NCBI GenBank assembly: GCA_964430935.1
Contig: CAYSHK010000070.1
Coordinates: forward strand, 1 to 19,061
Length of the DNA stretch: 19,061 nucleotides
DNA from: Thermopetrobacter sp964430935
GTDB taxonomy: Bacteria; Pseudomonadota; Alphaproteobacteria; Rhizobiales; Aestuariivirgaceae
Direction: 5' to 3'
Shown: piece after piece, positions 1-9,354 of the stretch
How positions within the stretch are numbered: position 1 is the stretch's first letter
Layout: each line of letters begins with the position of its first letter
Program-made: the position numbers and the translations under genes
Notes under the pieces: model-generated
What the model saw: only the letters and a program-made list of their open reading frames with translations
What the model was told of the DNA's origin: nothing
Databases searched by the model: none

Positions 1-2294
<2,294 letters not shown>

Positions 2295-2306
2295 GAGCGG
2301 GGCCTT

Positions 2307-2687
2307 TCACTCCTTTTCCATGACGCATTGCAGCGGATGCTCGTGCCTTCGCGCGAGATCCATGACCTGGTTCACCTTGGTTTCCGCGACCTCTCTCGTG
2401 TAGACGCCGCAGACCCCGACCCCCTTGTGATGCACCGTCAGCATGATGCGGGTTGCTTCCTCTCTCCCCTTGTTGAAGAACCGCTGCAGAACGTGCACCA
2501 CGAATTCCATCGGCGTGTAGTCGTCGTTGAGCAGCAAGACCTTGTAAAGGTGCGGTTTTCTGGTCTTCGGACGGGTTTTTTCCAGCAACCCGGTCTGGTT
2601 TTTCCTGTCCTCTGTGCCGCCCATCCCCTTTCGGCTTTCTTCCTTGTTGTTTCCGGGATCGACCATCGGCCCGCGCCGCCGGGCCAT
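2307..2687 (-). CDS. clpS: ATP-dependent Clp protease adaptor ClpS
   Basis: Small adaptor that binds destabilising N-terminal residues and delivers them to ClpA. The core begins at LYKVLLLNDDYTPMEFVV; with the start used here Asn54, Asp55, Asp56, Met60 and His86 correspond to the E. coli substrate-pocket residues Asn34, Asp35, Asp36, Met40 and His66 (the Asp-to-His spacing of 31 is kept). The frame gives 126 residues, longer than E. coli ClpS (106) because of a charged N-terminal extension. The start is uncertain: ATG 2687 has no clear Shine-Dalgarno, and in-frame ATGs at codons 8 and 22 are alternatives; the last has GGAAG and AAAGGGG upstream but with poor spacing. It leads the clpS-clpA operon. 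Confidence 0.95.
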   Translation of the reverse strand: MARRRGPMVDPGNNKEESRKGMGGTEDRKNQTGLLEKTRPKTRKPHLYKVLLLNDDYTPMEFVVHVLQRFFNKGREEATRIMLTVHHKGVGVCGVYTREVAETKVNQVMDLARRHEHPLQCVMEKE

Positions 2688-2701
2688 ACACTTGCGAATC
2701 T

Positions 2702-2707
2702 AGTATA
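2702..2707 (-). promoter_or_regulatory. Candidate housekeeping -10 box (TATACT) before clpS
   Basis: TATACT on the minus strand matches the sigma70 -10 consensus at five of six positions. The best upstream -35 (TTCACA) is 19 nt away, so the pair is imperfect. A transcript from here would start only about 10 nt before ATG 2687, which would favour one of the later clpS start codons. A GANTC methylation-type site (GAATC, 2696-2700) lies just downstream. Confidence 0.3.
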
Positions 2708-2730
2708 GAGCGCATTCCGACGCAATTGTG

Positions 2731-2759
2731 AAATGGTTCCCGCCCATTTCCTTTTCAAC
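2731..2759 (-). promoter_or_regulatory. Candidate heat-shock (RpoH/sigma32-type) promoter for clpS-clpA
   Basis: On the minus strand GTTGAAA (2753-2759) is followed after 14 nt by AACCATTT (2731-2738). The E. coli sigma32 consensus is CTTGAAA then 11-15 nt then CCCCATNT, so the boxes match 6 of 7 and 5 of 7 scored positions with allowed spacing. Transcription would begin near 2724, about 37 nt before the first clpS ATG. Motif read by eye. Confidence 0.5.
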
Positions 2760-2796
2760 ATGCAAGCTGCCGCATCCGGCCCCGGCCGCTTAACGG

Positions 2797-2824
2797 TTTG
2801 GAAATCATCCTGCCGGCATATTCT
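2797..2824 (+). promoter_or_regulatory. Weak candidate promoter for the small membrane protein and carboxypeptidase genes
   Basis: TTTGGA (2797-2802) and TATTCT (2819-2824) are separated by 16 nt. The -10 matches TATAAT at four positions; the -35 is poor. It is the best pair seen in the 204-nt divergent gap between clpS and the rightward genes. Confidence 0.2.
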
Positions 2825-2891
2825 TCATGCGGACCGTCGCCCATGCGCCGGCTCCGCCAAGGAGAAACATCACCGTGGGGGCAAGTCGGTC

Positions 2892-3050
2892 ATGGCGCCG
2901 GATTTCTCGATGACGCACTCGATGCAGGGAGCTTTCACCCGTTTCGCGGAATACATCGTGCATTCCGGTCATACCGGAACGGTGGTGCTGGCGGCCGTGG
3001 TGACGGTCGTCCTTCTCTCAGTCTGGCTCGCATTGCGGCCGCAGTTGTGA
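2892..3050 (+). CDS. Small predicted single-span membrane protein, unknown function
   Basis: I do not recognise this 52-residue product. It has an N-terminal polar part and a strongly hydrophobic stretch of about residues 28-48 (VVLAAVVTVVLLSVWLAL core) ending in a short RPQL tail, consistent with one membrane helix. It stops 12 nt before the carboxypeptidase start, on the same strand, which suggests co-transcription. Codon third positions are GC-rich like the neighbouring genes. The start at ATG 2892 has only a GGGGGC stretch about 9 nt upstream as a ribosome site; a better AAGGAG lies further away, near 2860. The same frame is open upstream to ATG 2733, but that extension looks non-coding. 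A chance ORF remains possible. Confidence 0.5.
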   Translation: MAPDFSMTHSMQGAFTRFAEYIVHSGHTGTVVLAAVVTVVLLSVWLALRPQL

Positions 3051-3062
3051 AGGGACGTTGCC

Positions 3063-5072
3063 ATGAGGCAGGCCGGTTCGTCCATCATCGGTTCGCTGCG
3101 CGGATTTGCCGTACCGCTTCTTGTCGCGCTCGTCCTCCTGGGCGGGCTGCCGTTCGTTCCCGGCGGCGTGGAAGACGCACGCGCCAGACAGGGATTCGCG
3201 GCGATCGCCGTCGATGCGCGCACGGGACGGCTGCTGTTCGCGCGCAACGCGGATTCTCCGCGTCTGCCCGCCTCCATCACCAAGGTCATGACGGCGTACA
3301 TGCTTTTCCGCGAGATCCGGAGGGGGCGCTACAGTCTTTCGTCCCGACTGGTGATCTCCAGGCATGCGGCGTCCATGCAGCCCTCCAAGCTCGGGCTCCG
3401 GCCCGGCAGCACGATCACCGTCGATCAGGCGCTGCGGGCCATTCTCACGAAGTCCGCCAACGACATTGCCGTGGCCATCGCGGAGAACATCGCCGGCAGC
3501 GAAAGCCGTTTCGCCAGGCGCATGACGCAGATCGCCCGCGGAATGGGGATGACGCGCACCACATTCCGCAACGCCTCCGGGCTGCCGCGGCCGAAGAACG
3601 TCACCACCGCCCGCGATCTGGCCACTCTGGCGCTGCGGATACAGCGGGACTTCCCCAAACTCTACAAACGCTATTTCGGCCTCCGCCATTTCCGTTTCCG
3701 CGGGCGCGTGTACCGCAACCACAACCGCCTTCTCGGGCGGGTGAAGGGCATGGACGGCCTGAAGACCGGATACACGCGGGCCGCCGGCTTCAATCTCGCC
3801 GCCTCCGTCCGTCGCGACGGGCGCAGGGTCGTCGCCGTCGTGCTCGGAGCGCCCACGAGCCGCGCCCGCAACGCCTACATGGCGCGCCTCATCGAGCGGA
3901 TGTTCCGCACCCAGAAACTCAAACGCGGAACCATGATCGCCGCGGTGGCCGGCACGCCTCCCGGGTGGAACGCCCGAAAGGTCCGGGTGGCCGGCAAGTC
4001 CGGCGGGCGGAGGAGCGAGGACGGCGTGCGGCTTCCGAAACCCGCACTGGCCGGTCTCGTGCGGAGGGTCACCGCTCCCACTCCCCGTCCCCGTCCGGAT
4101 GGCATCGCCCGGCTGGCGGCGCTTGCGCGTGACGGGCGCGATACGGCCGGCGGCAAGCCCGTTCCCGTTCGGAAGAACGGGCCGGCCCGCACTCCCGGGG
4201 CTGCGGACGACGAGGGGCGGACGAACAGCAAGGGTGAAGGAACGGCCGGGACGCCGAAGGTGGAAGGCAGGATCTTCGCCAGCGTGAAGCCCGGTCCGGC
4301 GCCCGAAGGGGCATCCGTGACGAATTCCGACGATCGGGCGGGCGGCAGCGGACCGGATGGCGGGTCCAAGGTGGCATCGCTTTCCGGCGTCGTGGCCATG
4401 CGGGTGCGTCCCGCGCCGTCCGGTGCCGGTTCCGCGGACGCTTCCGCCGGGGACGCCACGGCGACTTCCACCGGCGGGCCGGATGGCGGCAGGAACGAGA
4501 CCGTCATAGCCAAGAGCGACGCCCTTCTGCCCGTGTCCGCCCTGCTCCGCCCCCGTCCCCGCCCCGTTGCCACGCCTTCGGATCGGCGGACGGATCGGCG
4601 GAGCGCGGATGCTGTGGGGACCGGTGGAAACGGGTCCGCTCCGTCGGGGGAAGGCCGCGTGTCTTCTCCGCCGGACGACGGGAAACGGGCCACCGCCGCG
4701 GCCGGCACCGGGGAAGCGGACGGCGGGGGGCTGGTGACGGCGAGCGTCACCACCGACGAAAAGCCTCTTGCGGATGCCGGGGATGGCCGGGATCCGGAAC
4801 TGGAGCGCCGACTGCGGAGCTGGAACATACAGCTCGGATCGTTCCCGGCGCGCGACGGAGCGAAGAAGCGCATAGACGAGGCGCTCAGGAAGTTCCGCCC
4901 CCTGCTGCGGGGGAAGGAGGGTTTCACGATGGTGTTCCGGAAGGACGGCAGAACCTACTACCGCGCCCGCTTCGCCGGATTCGACAGGCGCGCGGCCCTG
5001 AGGGCCTGCAGGATGCTGAAGCGCCGGGGCATTTCCTGTTTCGCGCTTGCTCCGGCCGCGAACCGCTCGTGA
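3063..5072 (+). CDS. Secreted D-alanyl-D-alanine carboxypeptidase (peptidase S11) with C-terminal SPOR domain
   Basis: Removes the terminal D-Ala from peptidoglycan pentapeptides in the periplasm. A signal sequence (hydrophobic core about 14-30, likely cleavage after ARA near residue 41) precedes the penicillin-binding catalytic domain, where all three motifs are intact: SxxK is Ser71-Ile-Thr-Lys74, SxN is Ser131-Ala-Asn133 and KTG is Lys234-Thr-Gly236. Residues about 300-580 form a long low-complexity Pro/Gly/Ala/Asp/Arg linker. Residues about 585-662 (starting WNIQLGSF) look like a SPOR domain, which binds denuded glycan at division septa. At 669 residues it is much longer than PBP5/DacA (about 400) because of linker and SPOR. 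ATG 3063 follows AAGGGA at good spacing. It belongs to the DacF/DacC-like S11 group; the exact paralogue name cannot be settled. Confidence 0.94.
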   Translation: MRQAGSSIIGSLRGFAVPLLVALVLLGGLPFVPGGVEDARARQGFAAIAVDARTGRLLFARNADSPRLPASITKVMTAYMLFREIRRGRYSLSSRLVISRHAASMQPSKLGLRPGSTITVDQALRAILTKSANDIAVAIAENIAGSESRFARRMTQIARGMGMTRTTFRNASGLPRPKNVTTARDLATLALRIQRDFPKLYKRYFGLRHFRFRGRVYRNHNRLLGRVKGMDGLKTGYTRAAGFNLAASVRRDGRRVVAVVLGAPTSRARNAYMARLIERMFRTQKLKRGTMIAAVAGTPPGWNARKVRVAGKSGGRRSEDGVRLPKPALAGLVRRVTAPTPRPRPDGIARLAALARDGRDTAGGKPVPVRKNGPARTPGAADDEGRTNSKGEGTAGTPKVEGRIFASVKPGPAPEGASVTNSDDRAGGSGPDGGSKVASLSGVVAMRVRPAPSGAGSADASAGDATATSTGGPDGGRNETVIAKSDALLPVSALLRPRPRPVATPSDRRTDRRSADAVGTGGNGSAPSGEGRVSSPPDDGKRATAAAGTGEADGGGLVTASVTTDEKPLADAGDGRDPELERRLRSWNIQLGSFPARDGAKKRIDEALRKFRPLLRGKEGFTMVFRKDGRTYYRARFAGFDRRAALRACRMLKRRGISCFALAPAANRS

Positions 5073-5126
5073 GGCCCATCCGCCTGCGCCCCGCCGGCAT
5101 GGCAGGGGTGGACGGCGTAAGATCGA

Positions 5127-5154
5127 AAAAGGCCCGGCTCGCGCCGGGCCTTTT
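5127..5154. terminator. Bidirectional intrinsic terminator between carboxypeptidase and lon
   Basis: A perfect 12-bp stem (AAAAGGCCCGGC, 5127-5138, with its complement 5143-5154) closes a TCGC tetraloop. Runs of A on one side and T on the other let it end transcripts from both strands. It lies 55 nt past the carboxypeptidase stop and 24 nt past the lon stop, so it serves both convergent genes. Confidence 0.93.
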
Positions 5155-5177
5155 CCATTTCCGTTGCCGATTGGCGC

Positions 5178-7616
5178 TCAGTGGGCGCGGACGTGGTTCT
5201 CGCCTTCGCGCGCCGCGGCCTTGGCCGCCCTGGCCGCCTCTTCCGCGTCCTCCTCGCTCCACTCGATGGGCTGAGGCTTGTCCACCAGAGCCACCTCGAG
5301 CACCTTGTCGACGTGCGAGACGGGAATGATCTCCAGTCCGGATTTCACGTTGTCCGGGATCTCGGCCAGATCCTTGACGTTGTCCTCCGGGATCAGAACC
5401 GTCCGGATGCCGCCGCGCAGGGCCGCGAGCAGCTTTTCCTTCAGTCCGCCGATCGGCAGCACCCTGCCCCGCAGCGTGATTTCGCCGGTCATGGCCACGT
5501 CCTTGCGCACCTTGATGCCGGTGAGCACGGAGACGATGGCCGTCACCATGGCGACGCCCGCGGAGGGCCCGTCCTTCGGCGTGGCGCCCTCCGGCACGTG
5601 GACGTGGATGTCCCGCTTGTCGAAGAGCGTCGGTGCGATGCCGAAATCCGGAGCCCTGGAGCGGACATAGGAGGCCGCCGCGGAGATGGATTCCTTCATC
5701 ACGTCGCGCAGGTTGCCCGTGACGGTCATCTTGCCCTTGCCGTACATGTCCACGGCCTCGATGGTGAGCAGCTCGCCGCCCACCTCCGTCCAGGCGAGGC
5801 CGGTGACGACACCGACCTGGTCCTCGCGCTCCGCCTCGCCGTAGCGGTATTTCGGCACGCCGAGGAAGTCCTCGAGATTCTTCTCCGTGACCCGGATGCG
5901 CTTCTTGCTGGTGGTCACGAGCTCCTTCACGGCCTTGCGGGCCAGCTTGTTGATCTCGCGTTCCAGCGAGCGCACGCCCGCCTCGCGGGTATAGCGGCGG
6001 ATCACCGTGCGCAGCGCGGCGTCGTCCACGGAGAACTCGCCCTTCTTCAGACCGTGCGCCTCCATCGCCTTGGGGATCAGGTGGCGCCTGGCGATCTCCA
6101 TCTTCTCGTCCTCGGTGTATCCGGCGATGCGGATGATCTCCATGCGGTCGAGAAGCGCCGGAGGAATGTTCAGCGTGTTCGCCGTAGTCACGAACATCAC
6201 CTGCGAGAGGTCGTATTCCACCTCGAGGTAATGGTCCATGAAGGTGGCGTTCTGCTCCGGATCGAGCACCTCCAGCAGGGCCGCCGCGGGGTCGCCGCGG
6301 TAGTCCATGCCCATCTTGTCGATCTCGTCGAGCAGGAAGAAGGGATTCACGGTTCCCGCCTTCTTCATCGACTGGATCACCTTGCCGGGCATGGAGCCGA
6401 TGTAGGTGCGCCTGTGACCGCGGATCTCGGCCTCGTCACGCACGCCGCCCAGCGACATGCGCACGAACTTGCGGCCCGTGGCCCGCGCGATGGACTTGCC
6501 GAGGGAGGTCTTGCCGACGCCGGGCGGTCCGACGAGGCACAGGATCGGCCCCTTCAGCTTGTTGGTGCGCTGCTGCACCGCGAGGTACTCGAGGATGCGC
6601 TCCTTGACCTTCTCCAGGCCGTAGTGGTCTGCATCCAGAACCTTGCGGGCATAGTCCAGGTCCTTCTTGACCTTGGACTTTTTTCCCCACGGAATGGACA
6701 GCAGCCAGTCGAGGTAGTTGCGGACCACCGTGGCCTCGGCCGACATCGGGCTCATCTGGCGCAGCTTCTTCAGCTCCGCCTCGGCCTTCTCGCGGGCTTC
6801 CTTGGAGAGCTTCGTCTTGCGGATCTTCTCCTCGAGTTCGGCGAACTCGTCCTCGCCCTCCTCGCCGCCGCCGAGCTCCTTCTGGATGGCCTTCATCTGC
6901 TCGTTCAGGTAGTACTCGCGCTGCGTCTTCTCCATCTGCTTCTTGACGCGGCTGCGGATGCGCTTCTCCACCTGAAGCACGGAGATCTCGCCCTCCATCA
7001 GGGCGAAGGCCTTCTCCAGACGCCGCGCGACGTCGGCGATCTCCAGAAGCTCCTGCTTCTCCGGCAGCTTGATGGCGAGATGCGCGGCGACGGTGTCCGC
7101 CAGCTTGGAGTGGTCGGTGATCTGACTGATGGTCTCCACCGCCTCCTGCGGCACCTTCTTGTTGAGCTTCACGTAGGTCGTGAACTGCTCGACCACGGTG
7201 CGCGCGAGCGCCTCCGCCTCGGCCGGGTCGGAGATGGTCTCCTCCATCGTCTCGACCGCCGCCTCGAAGTAGTCGTCCGTGCGGACGTATTCCGTGATGC
7301 GGGCGCGCTCGACGCCTTCCACGAGGACCTTCACGGTACCGTCGGGAAGCCGCAGCAGCTGCATGACCGTGGCGACGGTGCCCACGGAGTAGATCTCCTC
7401 GGGTCCCGGCTCGTCGTCGGCCGGATTCTTCTGCGCCACCAGCAGGATCCGCTTGTCGCGTTCCATCACCTGCTCGAGCGCGTTGATGGACCGCTCCCGG
7501 CCGACGAACAGCGGCACGATCATGTGCGGGAAGACCACTATGTCACGCAGCGGCAGCACCGGCAGGGTGGCCCTGCCCTCGTCCGTCGTCCGCATGGTGG
7601 TGGGGGTATCCGTCAT
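5178..7616 (-). CDS. lon: ATP-dependent Lon protease
   Basis: Single-chain AAA+ serine protease of the cytoplasm that removes misfolded and regulatory proteins (in Caulobacter, DnaA, CcrM and SciP). The product has 812 residues, the usual size of LonA. Order: N-terminal substrate-binding domain (from LPVLPLRDIVVFPHM at 18), helical region (about 200-300), AAA module with Walker A GPPGVGKT at 363-370 and Walker B LLDEID around 428-433, then the protease domain with the Ser685 (KDGPSAG)/Lys728 (GGLKEK) dyad, 43 residues apart as in E. coli (679/722). ATG 7616 was chosen because AAGGAA lies 8 nt upstream and the N-terminus aligns with the family; the frame stays open 47 codons further but without a family match. 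It is the last gene of the clpP-clpX-lon block yet has its own 309-nt leader region. Confidence 0.98.
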   Translation of the reverse strand: MTDTPTTMRTTDEGRATLPVLPLRDIVVFPHMIVPLFVGRERSINALEQVMERDKRILLVAQKNPADDEPGPEEIYSVGTVATVMQLLRLPDGTVKVLVEGVERARITEYVRTDDYFEAAVETMEETISDPAEAEALARTVVEQFTTYVKLNKKVPQEAVETISQITDHSKLADTVAAHLAIKLPEKQELLEIADVARRLEKAFALMEGEISVLQVEKRIRSRVKKQMEKTQREYYLNEQMKAIQKELGGGEEGEDEFAELEEKIRKTKLSKEAREKAEAELKKLRQMSPMSAEATVVRNYLDWLLSIPWGKKSKVKKDLDYARKVLDADHYGLEKVKERILEYLAVQQRTNKLKGPILCLVGPPGVGKTSLGKSIARATGRKFVRMSLGGVRDEAEIRGHRRTYIGSMPGKVIQSMKKAGTVNPFFLLDEIDKMGMDYRGDPAAALLEVLDPEQNATFMDHYLEVEYDLSQVMFVTTANTLNIPPALLDRMEIIRIAGYTEDEKMEIARRHLIPKAMEAHGLKKGEFSVDDAALRTVIRRYTREAGVRSLEREINKLARKAVKELVTTSKKRIRVTEKNLEDFLGVPKYRYGEAEREDQVGVVTGLAWTEVGGELLTIEAVDMYGKGKMTVTGNLRDVMKESISAAASYVRSRAPDFGIAPTLFDKRDIHVHVPEGATPKDGPSAGVAMVTAIVSVLTGIKVRKDVAMTGEITLRGRVLPIGGLKEKLLAALRGGIRTVLIPEDNVKDLAEIPDNVKSGLEIIPVSHVDKVLEVALVDKPQPIEWSEEDAEEAARAAKAAAREGENHVRAH

Positions 7617-7752
7617 GGTGCGTGTTCCTTGTCGTTCTCTTCGAATTCGTGACCGGTGCGCTCCGCTCCTTCCGGTCCCTGGAGGAGCGTCCGATGCATT
7701 ATGCGGGAATTCCGCGATTCTGGCCATCCGAAAGCCCCGGGGCGGGAAGGCG

Positions 7753-7768
7753 GACACCGGCCGGTGTC
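7753..7768. repeat. Perfect 16-bp palindrome at the presumed lon transcription start
   Basis: GACACCGGCCGGTGTC is its own reverse complement. It begins 9 nt downstream of the candidate sigma32 -10 box of lon, so it would overlap the transcription start or first leader nucleotides. It could be an operator for a dimeric regulator, or chance in GC-rich DNA. Confidence 0.75.
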
Positions 7769-7776
7769 ATGGTTCA

Positions 7777-7805
7777 AGATGGGTCCGGAAGCTCCCGGAT
7801 TCAAG
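7777..7805 (-). promoter_or_regulatory. Candidate heat-shock (RpoH/sigma32-type) promoter for lon
   Basis: CTTGAAT (minus strand, 7799-7805) is followed after 14 nt by ACCCATCT (7777-7784). This matches CTTGAAA-N11-15-CCCCATNT at six of seven and six of seven scored positions. lon is a classic sigma32 target in proteobacteria. The predicted leader is about 150 nt. The geometry equals that of the clpS candidate. Confidence 0.65.
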
Positions 7806-7811
7806 GTTTCT

Positions 7812-7830
7812 GCAAACGATTCTCATTAAT
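7812..7830. promoter_or_regulatory. Fur-box-like sequence upstream of the lon promoter
   Basis: On the minus strand ATTAATGAGAATCGTTTGC matches the classical 19-bp Fur box GATAATGATAATCATTATC at 13 positions by my count. It ends 6 nt before the -35 box of the lon heat-shock candidate. Alphaproteobacterial Fur, Mur and Irr proteins often prefer other sequences, so iron control is only a possibility. Confidence 0.25.
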
Positions 7831-7885
7831 TTTACGCAACTGTCCGTTTCCGGAACCGGAACGGAGTGGACTGCAACGCACACGG

Positions 7886-7912
7886 AAAAGGCCGGACCAT
7901 CGGCCCGGCCTT
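7886..7912 (-). terminator. Intrinsic terminator after clpX
   Basis: Reading the minus strand, an 8-bp stem AAGGCCGG/CCGGCCTT (7905-7912 with 7888-7895) is followed by TTTT then CC. It begins 13 nt after the clpX stop at 7926, indicating that lon is mostly transcribed separately. Confidence 0.8.
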
Positions 7913-7925
7913 CCATCATCCGACG

Positions 7926-9203
7926 TCAGGCGGATGCTGTATCCTTGGACGAATCCTCGTCCTTGTCCGCATAGATCAGCAGAGGCTTCGCCTCTCCCTC
8001 GACGACCTCCTCGGTGATGACCACCTCCTGGACGCCTTCCATGGACGGAAGGTCGAACATGGTGTCCAGAAGGATGCCCTCGAGGATGGAACGCAGGCCG
8101 CGCGCACCGGTCTTGCGGGCGATGGCCTTGCGGGCGATGGCGCGCAGGGCGTCGTCGGTGAACGAAAGCTCCACGTCCTCCATCTCGAAGAGCCGCTGGT
8201 ACTGCTTCACAAGCGCGTTCTTCGGCTTGGTGAGGATCTGCACCAGGGCGTCCTCGTCGAGATCCTCCAGCGTGGCGATGACCGGCAGGCGGCCGACGAA
8301 CTCCGGAATCAGGCCGAAGCTGAGCAGATCGTCCGGCTCCAGCTCCTTGAGCAGCTCGCCGGTCTTGCGGTCGTCCTTCTCCTTCACCTCGGCTCCGAAG
8401 CCGATGCCGGACTTGTCTCCGCGGCGGGCGATCAGCTTGTCCAGCCCGGCGAAGGCGCCGCCGCAGATGAACAGGATGTTGGTGGTATCCACCTGCAGGA
8501 ACTCCTGCTGCGGATGCTTGCGCCCGCCCTGGGGCGGCACGGAGGCGATGGTGCCCTCCATGATCTTCAGCAGGGCCTGCTGCACGCCCTCGCCCGAGAC
8601 GTCGCGCGTGATGGACGGGTTGTCGGACTTCCGCGAGATCTTGTCCACCTCGTCGATGTAGACGATGCCGCGCTGCGCCTTCTCGACATTGTAGTCGGCG
8701 GCCTGCAGCAGCTTCAGGATGATGTTCTCCACGTCCTCGCCGACGTAGCCGGCTTCCGTCAGGGTCGTGGCGTCGGCCATGGTGAAGGGCACGTCGAGGA
8801 TGCGGGCCAGCGTCTGGGCCAGCAGCGTTTTGCCGCAGCCGGTCGGGCCGACGAGCAGGATGTTGGACTTGGCCAGCTCCACGTCGTCGCTCTTCGAGGC
8901 GTGCTTGAGCCGCTTGTAGTGGTTGTGCACGGCCACGGCGAGAATGCGCTTGGCGCGATCCTGGCCGATCACGTAGTCGTTGAGGACGTCGTATATCTCC
9001 TGCGGGGAAGGCACGCCGTCGGCGGACTTCACGAGGGAGGTCTTGTTCTCCTCCTTGATGATGTCCATGCACAGCTCGACGCACTCGTCGCAGATGAACA
9101 CGGTCGGTCCCGCGATGAGCTTGCGCACCTCGTGCTGGCTCTTTCCGCAGAACGAGCAGTAGAGGGTGTTCTTGCTGTCGTTGCTGTCCTTGTCCTTGCT
9201 CAT
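7926..9203 (-). CDS. clpX: ATP-dependent Clp protease ATP-binding subunit ClpX
   Basis: Hexameric AAA+ unfoldase partner of ClpP; in Caulobacter it destroys CtrA among other cell-cycle regulators. The product is 425 residues (E. coli 424). The N-terminal zinc-binding domain has Cys16, Cys19, Cys38 and Cys41. The AAA module shows Walker A GPTGCGKT at 119-126, the pore-loop GYVG at 152-155, Walker B YIDE at 182-185, the RKH loop at 228-230, and the ClpP-docking IGF at 267-269. ATG 9203 has GAGGAG five nt upstream; an open extension upstream is rejected because the family begins with a short leader and the zinc finger. It lies 216 nt downstream of clpP on the same strand, with its own candidate promoter in the gap. 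Confidence 0.98.
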   Translation of the reverse strand: MSKDKDSNDSKNTLYCSFCGKSQHEVRKLIAGPTVFICDECVELCMDIIKEENKTSLVKSADGVPSPQEIYDVLNDYVIGQDRAKRILAVAVHNHYKRLKHASKSDDVELAKSNILLVGPTGCGKTLLAQTLARILDVPFTMADATTLTEAGYVGEDVENIILKLLQAADYNVEKAQRGIVYIDEVDKISRKSDNPSITRDVSGEGVQQALLKIMEGTIASVPPQGGRKHPQQEFLQVDTTNILFICGGAFAGLDKLIARRGDKSGIGFGAEVKEKDDRKTGELLKELEPDDLLSFGLIPEFVGRLPVIATLEDLDEDALVQILTKPKNALVKQYQRLFEMEDVELSFTDDALRAIARKAIARKTGARGLRSILEGILLDTMFDLPSMEGVQEVVITEEVVEGEAKPLLIYADKDEDSSKDTASA

Positions 9204-9262
9204 GAAAGCTCCTCGAAACGGGTCACTGACCTTTGTTCTTCTCGCATCGACCGGCACCTCCA

Positions 9263-9291
9263 AGTTAGGCCACCGCCGGATGCCGTTCAAG
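9263..9291 (-). promoter_or_regulatory. Candidate promoter for clpX, partly heat-shock-like
   Basis: CTTGAAC (minus, 9285-9291), then 14 nt, then GCCTAACT (9263-9270). The -35 is close to the sigma32 consensus and the spacing equals that of the clpS and lon candidates, but the -10 matches only four of seven scored positions. The same DNA can be read as sigma70: TTGAAC, 17 nt, TAACTT. The leader would be about 50 nt. Confidence 0.4.
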
Positions 9292-9354
9292 TGAAGCCTG
9301 CGTCGCGGCCCCGCGCCCGCAATTCTCCGCACGGACCAGAATGCGGCGGGGAAG

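Noticed and set aside
2798..4132. A 444-codon plus-strand frame overlapping the carboxypeptidase
   Set aside because: Out of frame with the penicillin-binding motifs, Arg/His-rich and motif-free.
5181..7652. An 823-codon open frame opposite lon
   Set aside because: Leu/His/Asp/Arg-rich shadow translation typical of high-GC antisense frames; Lon has all catalytic residues on the minus strand.
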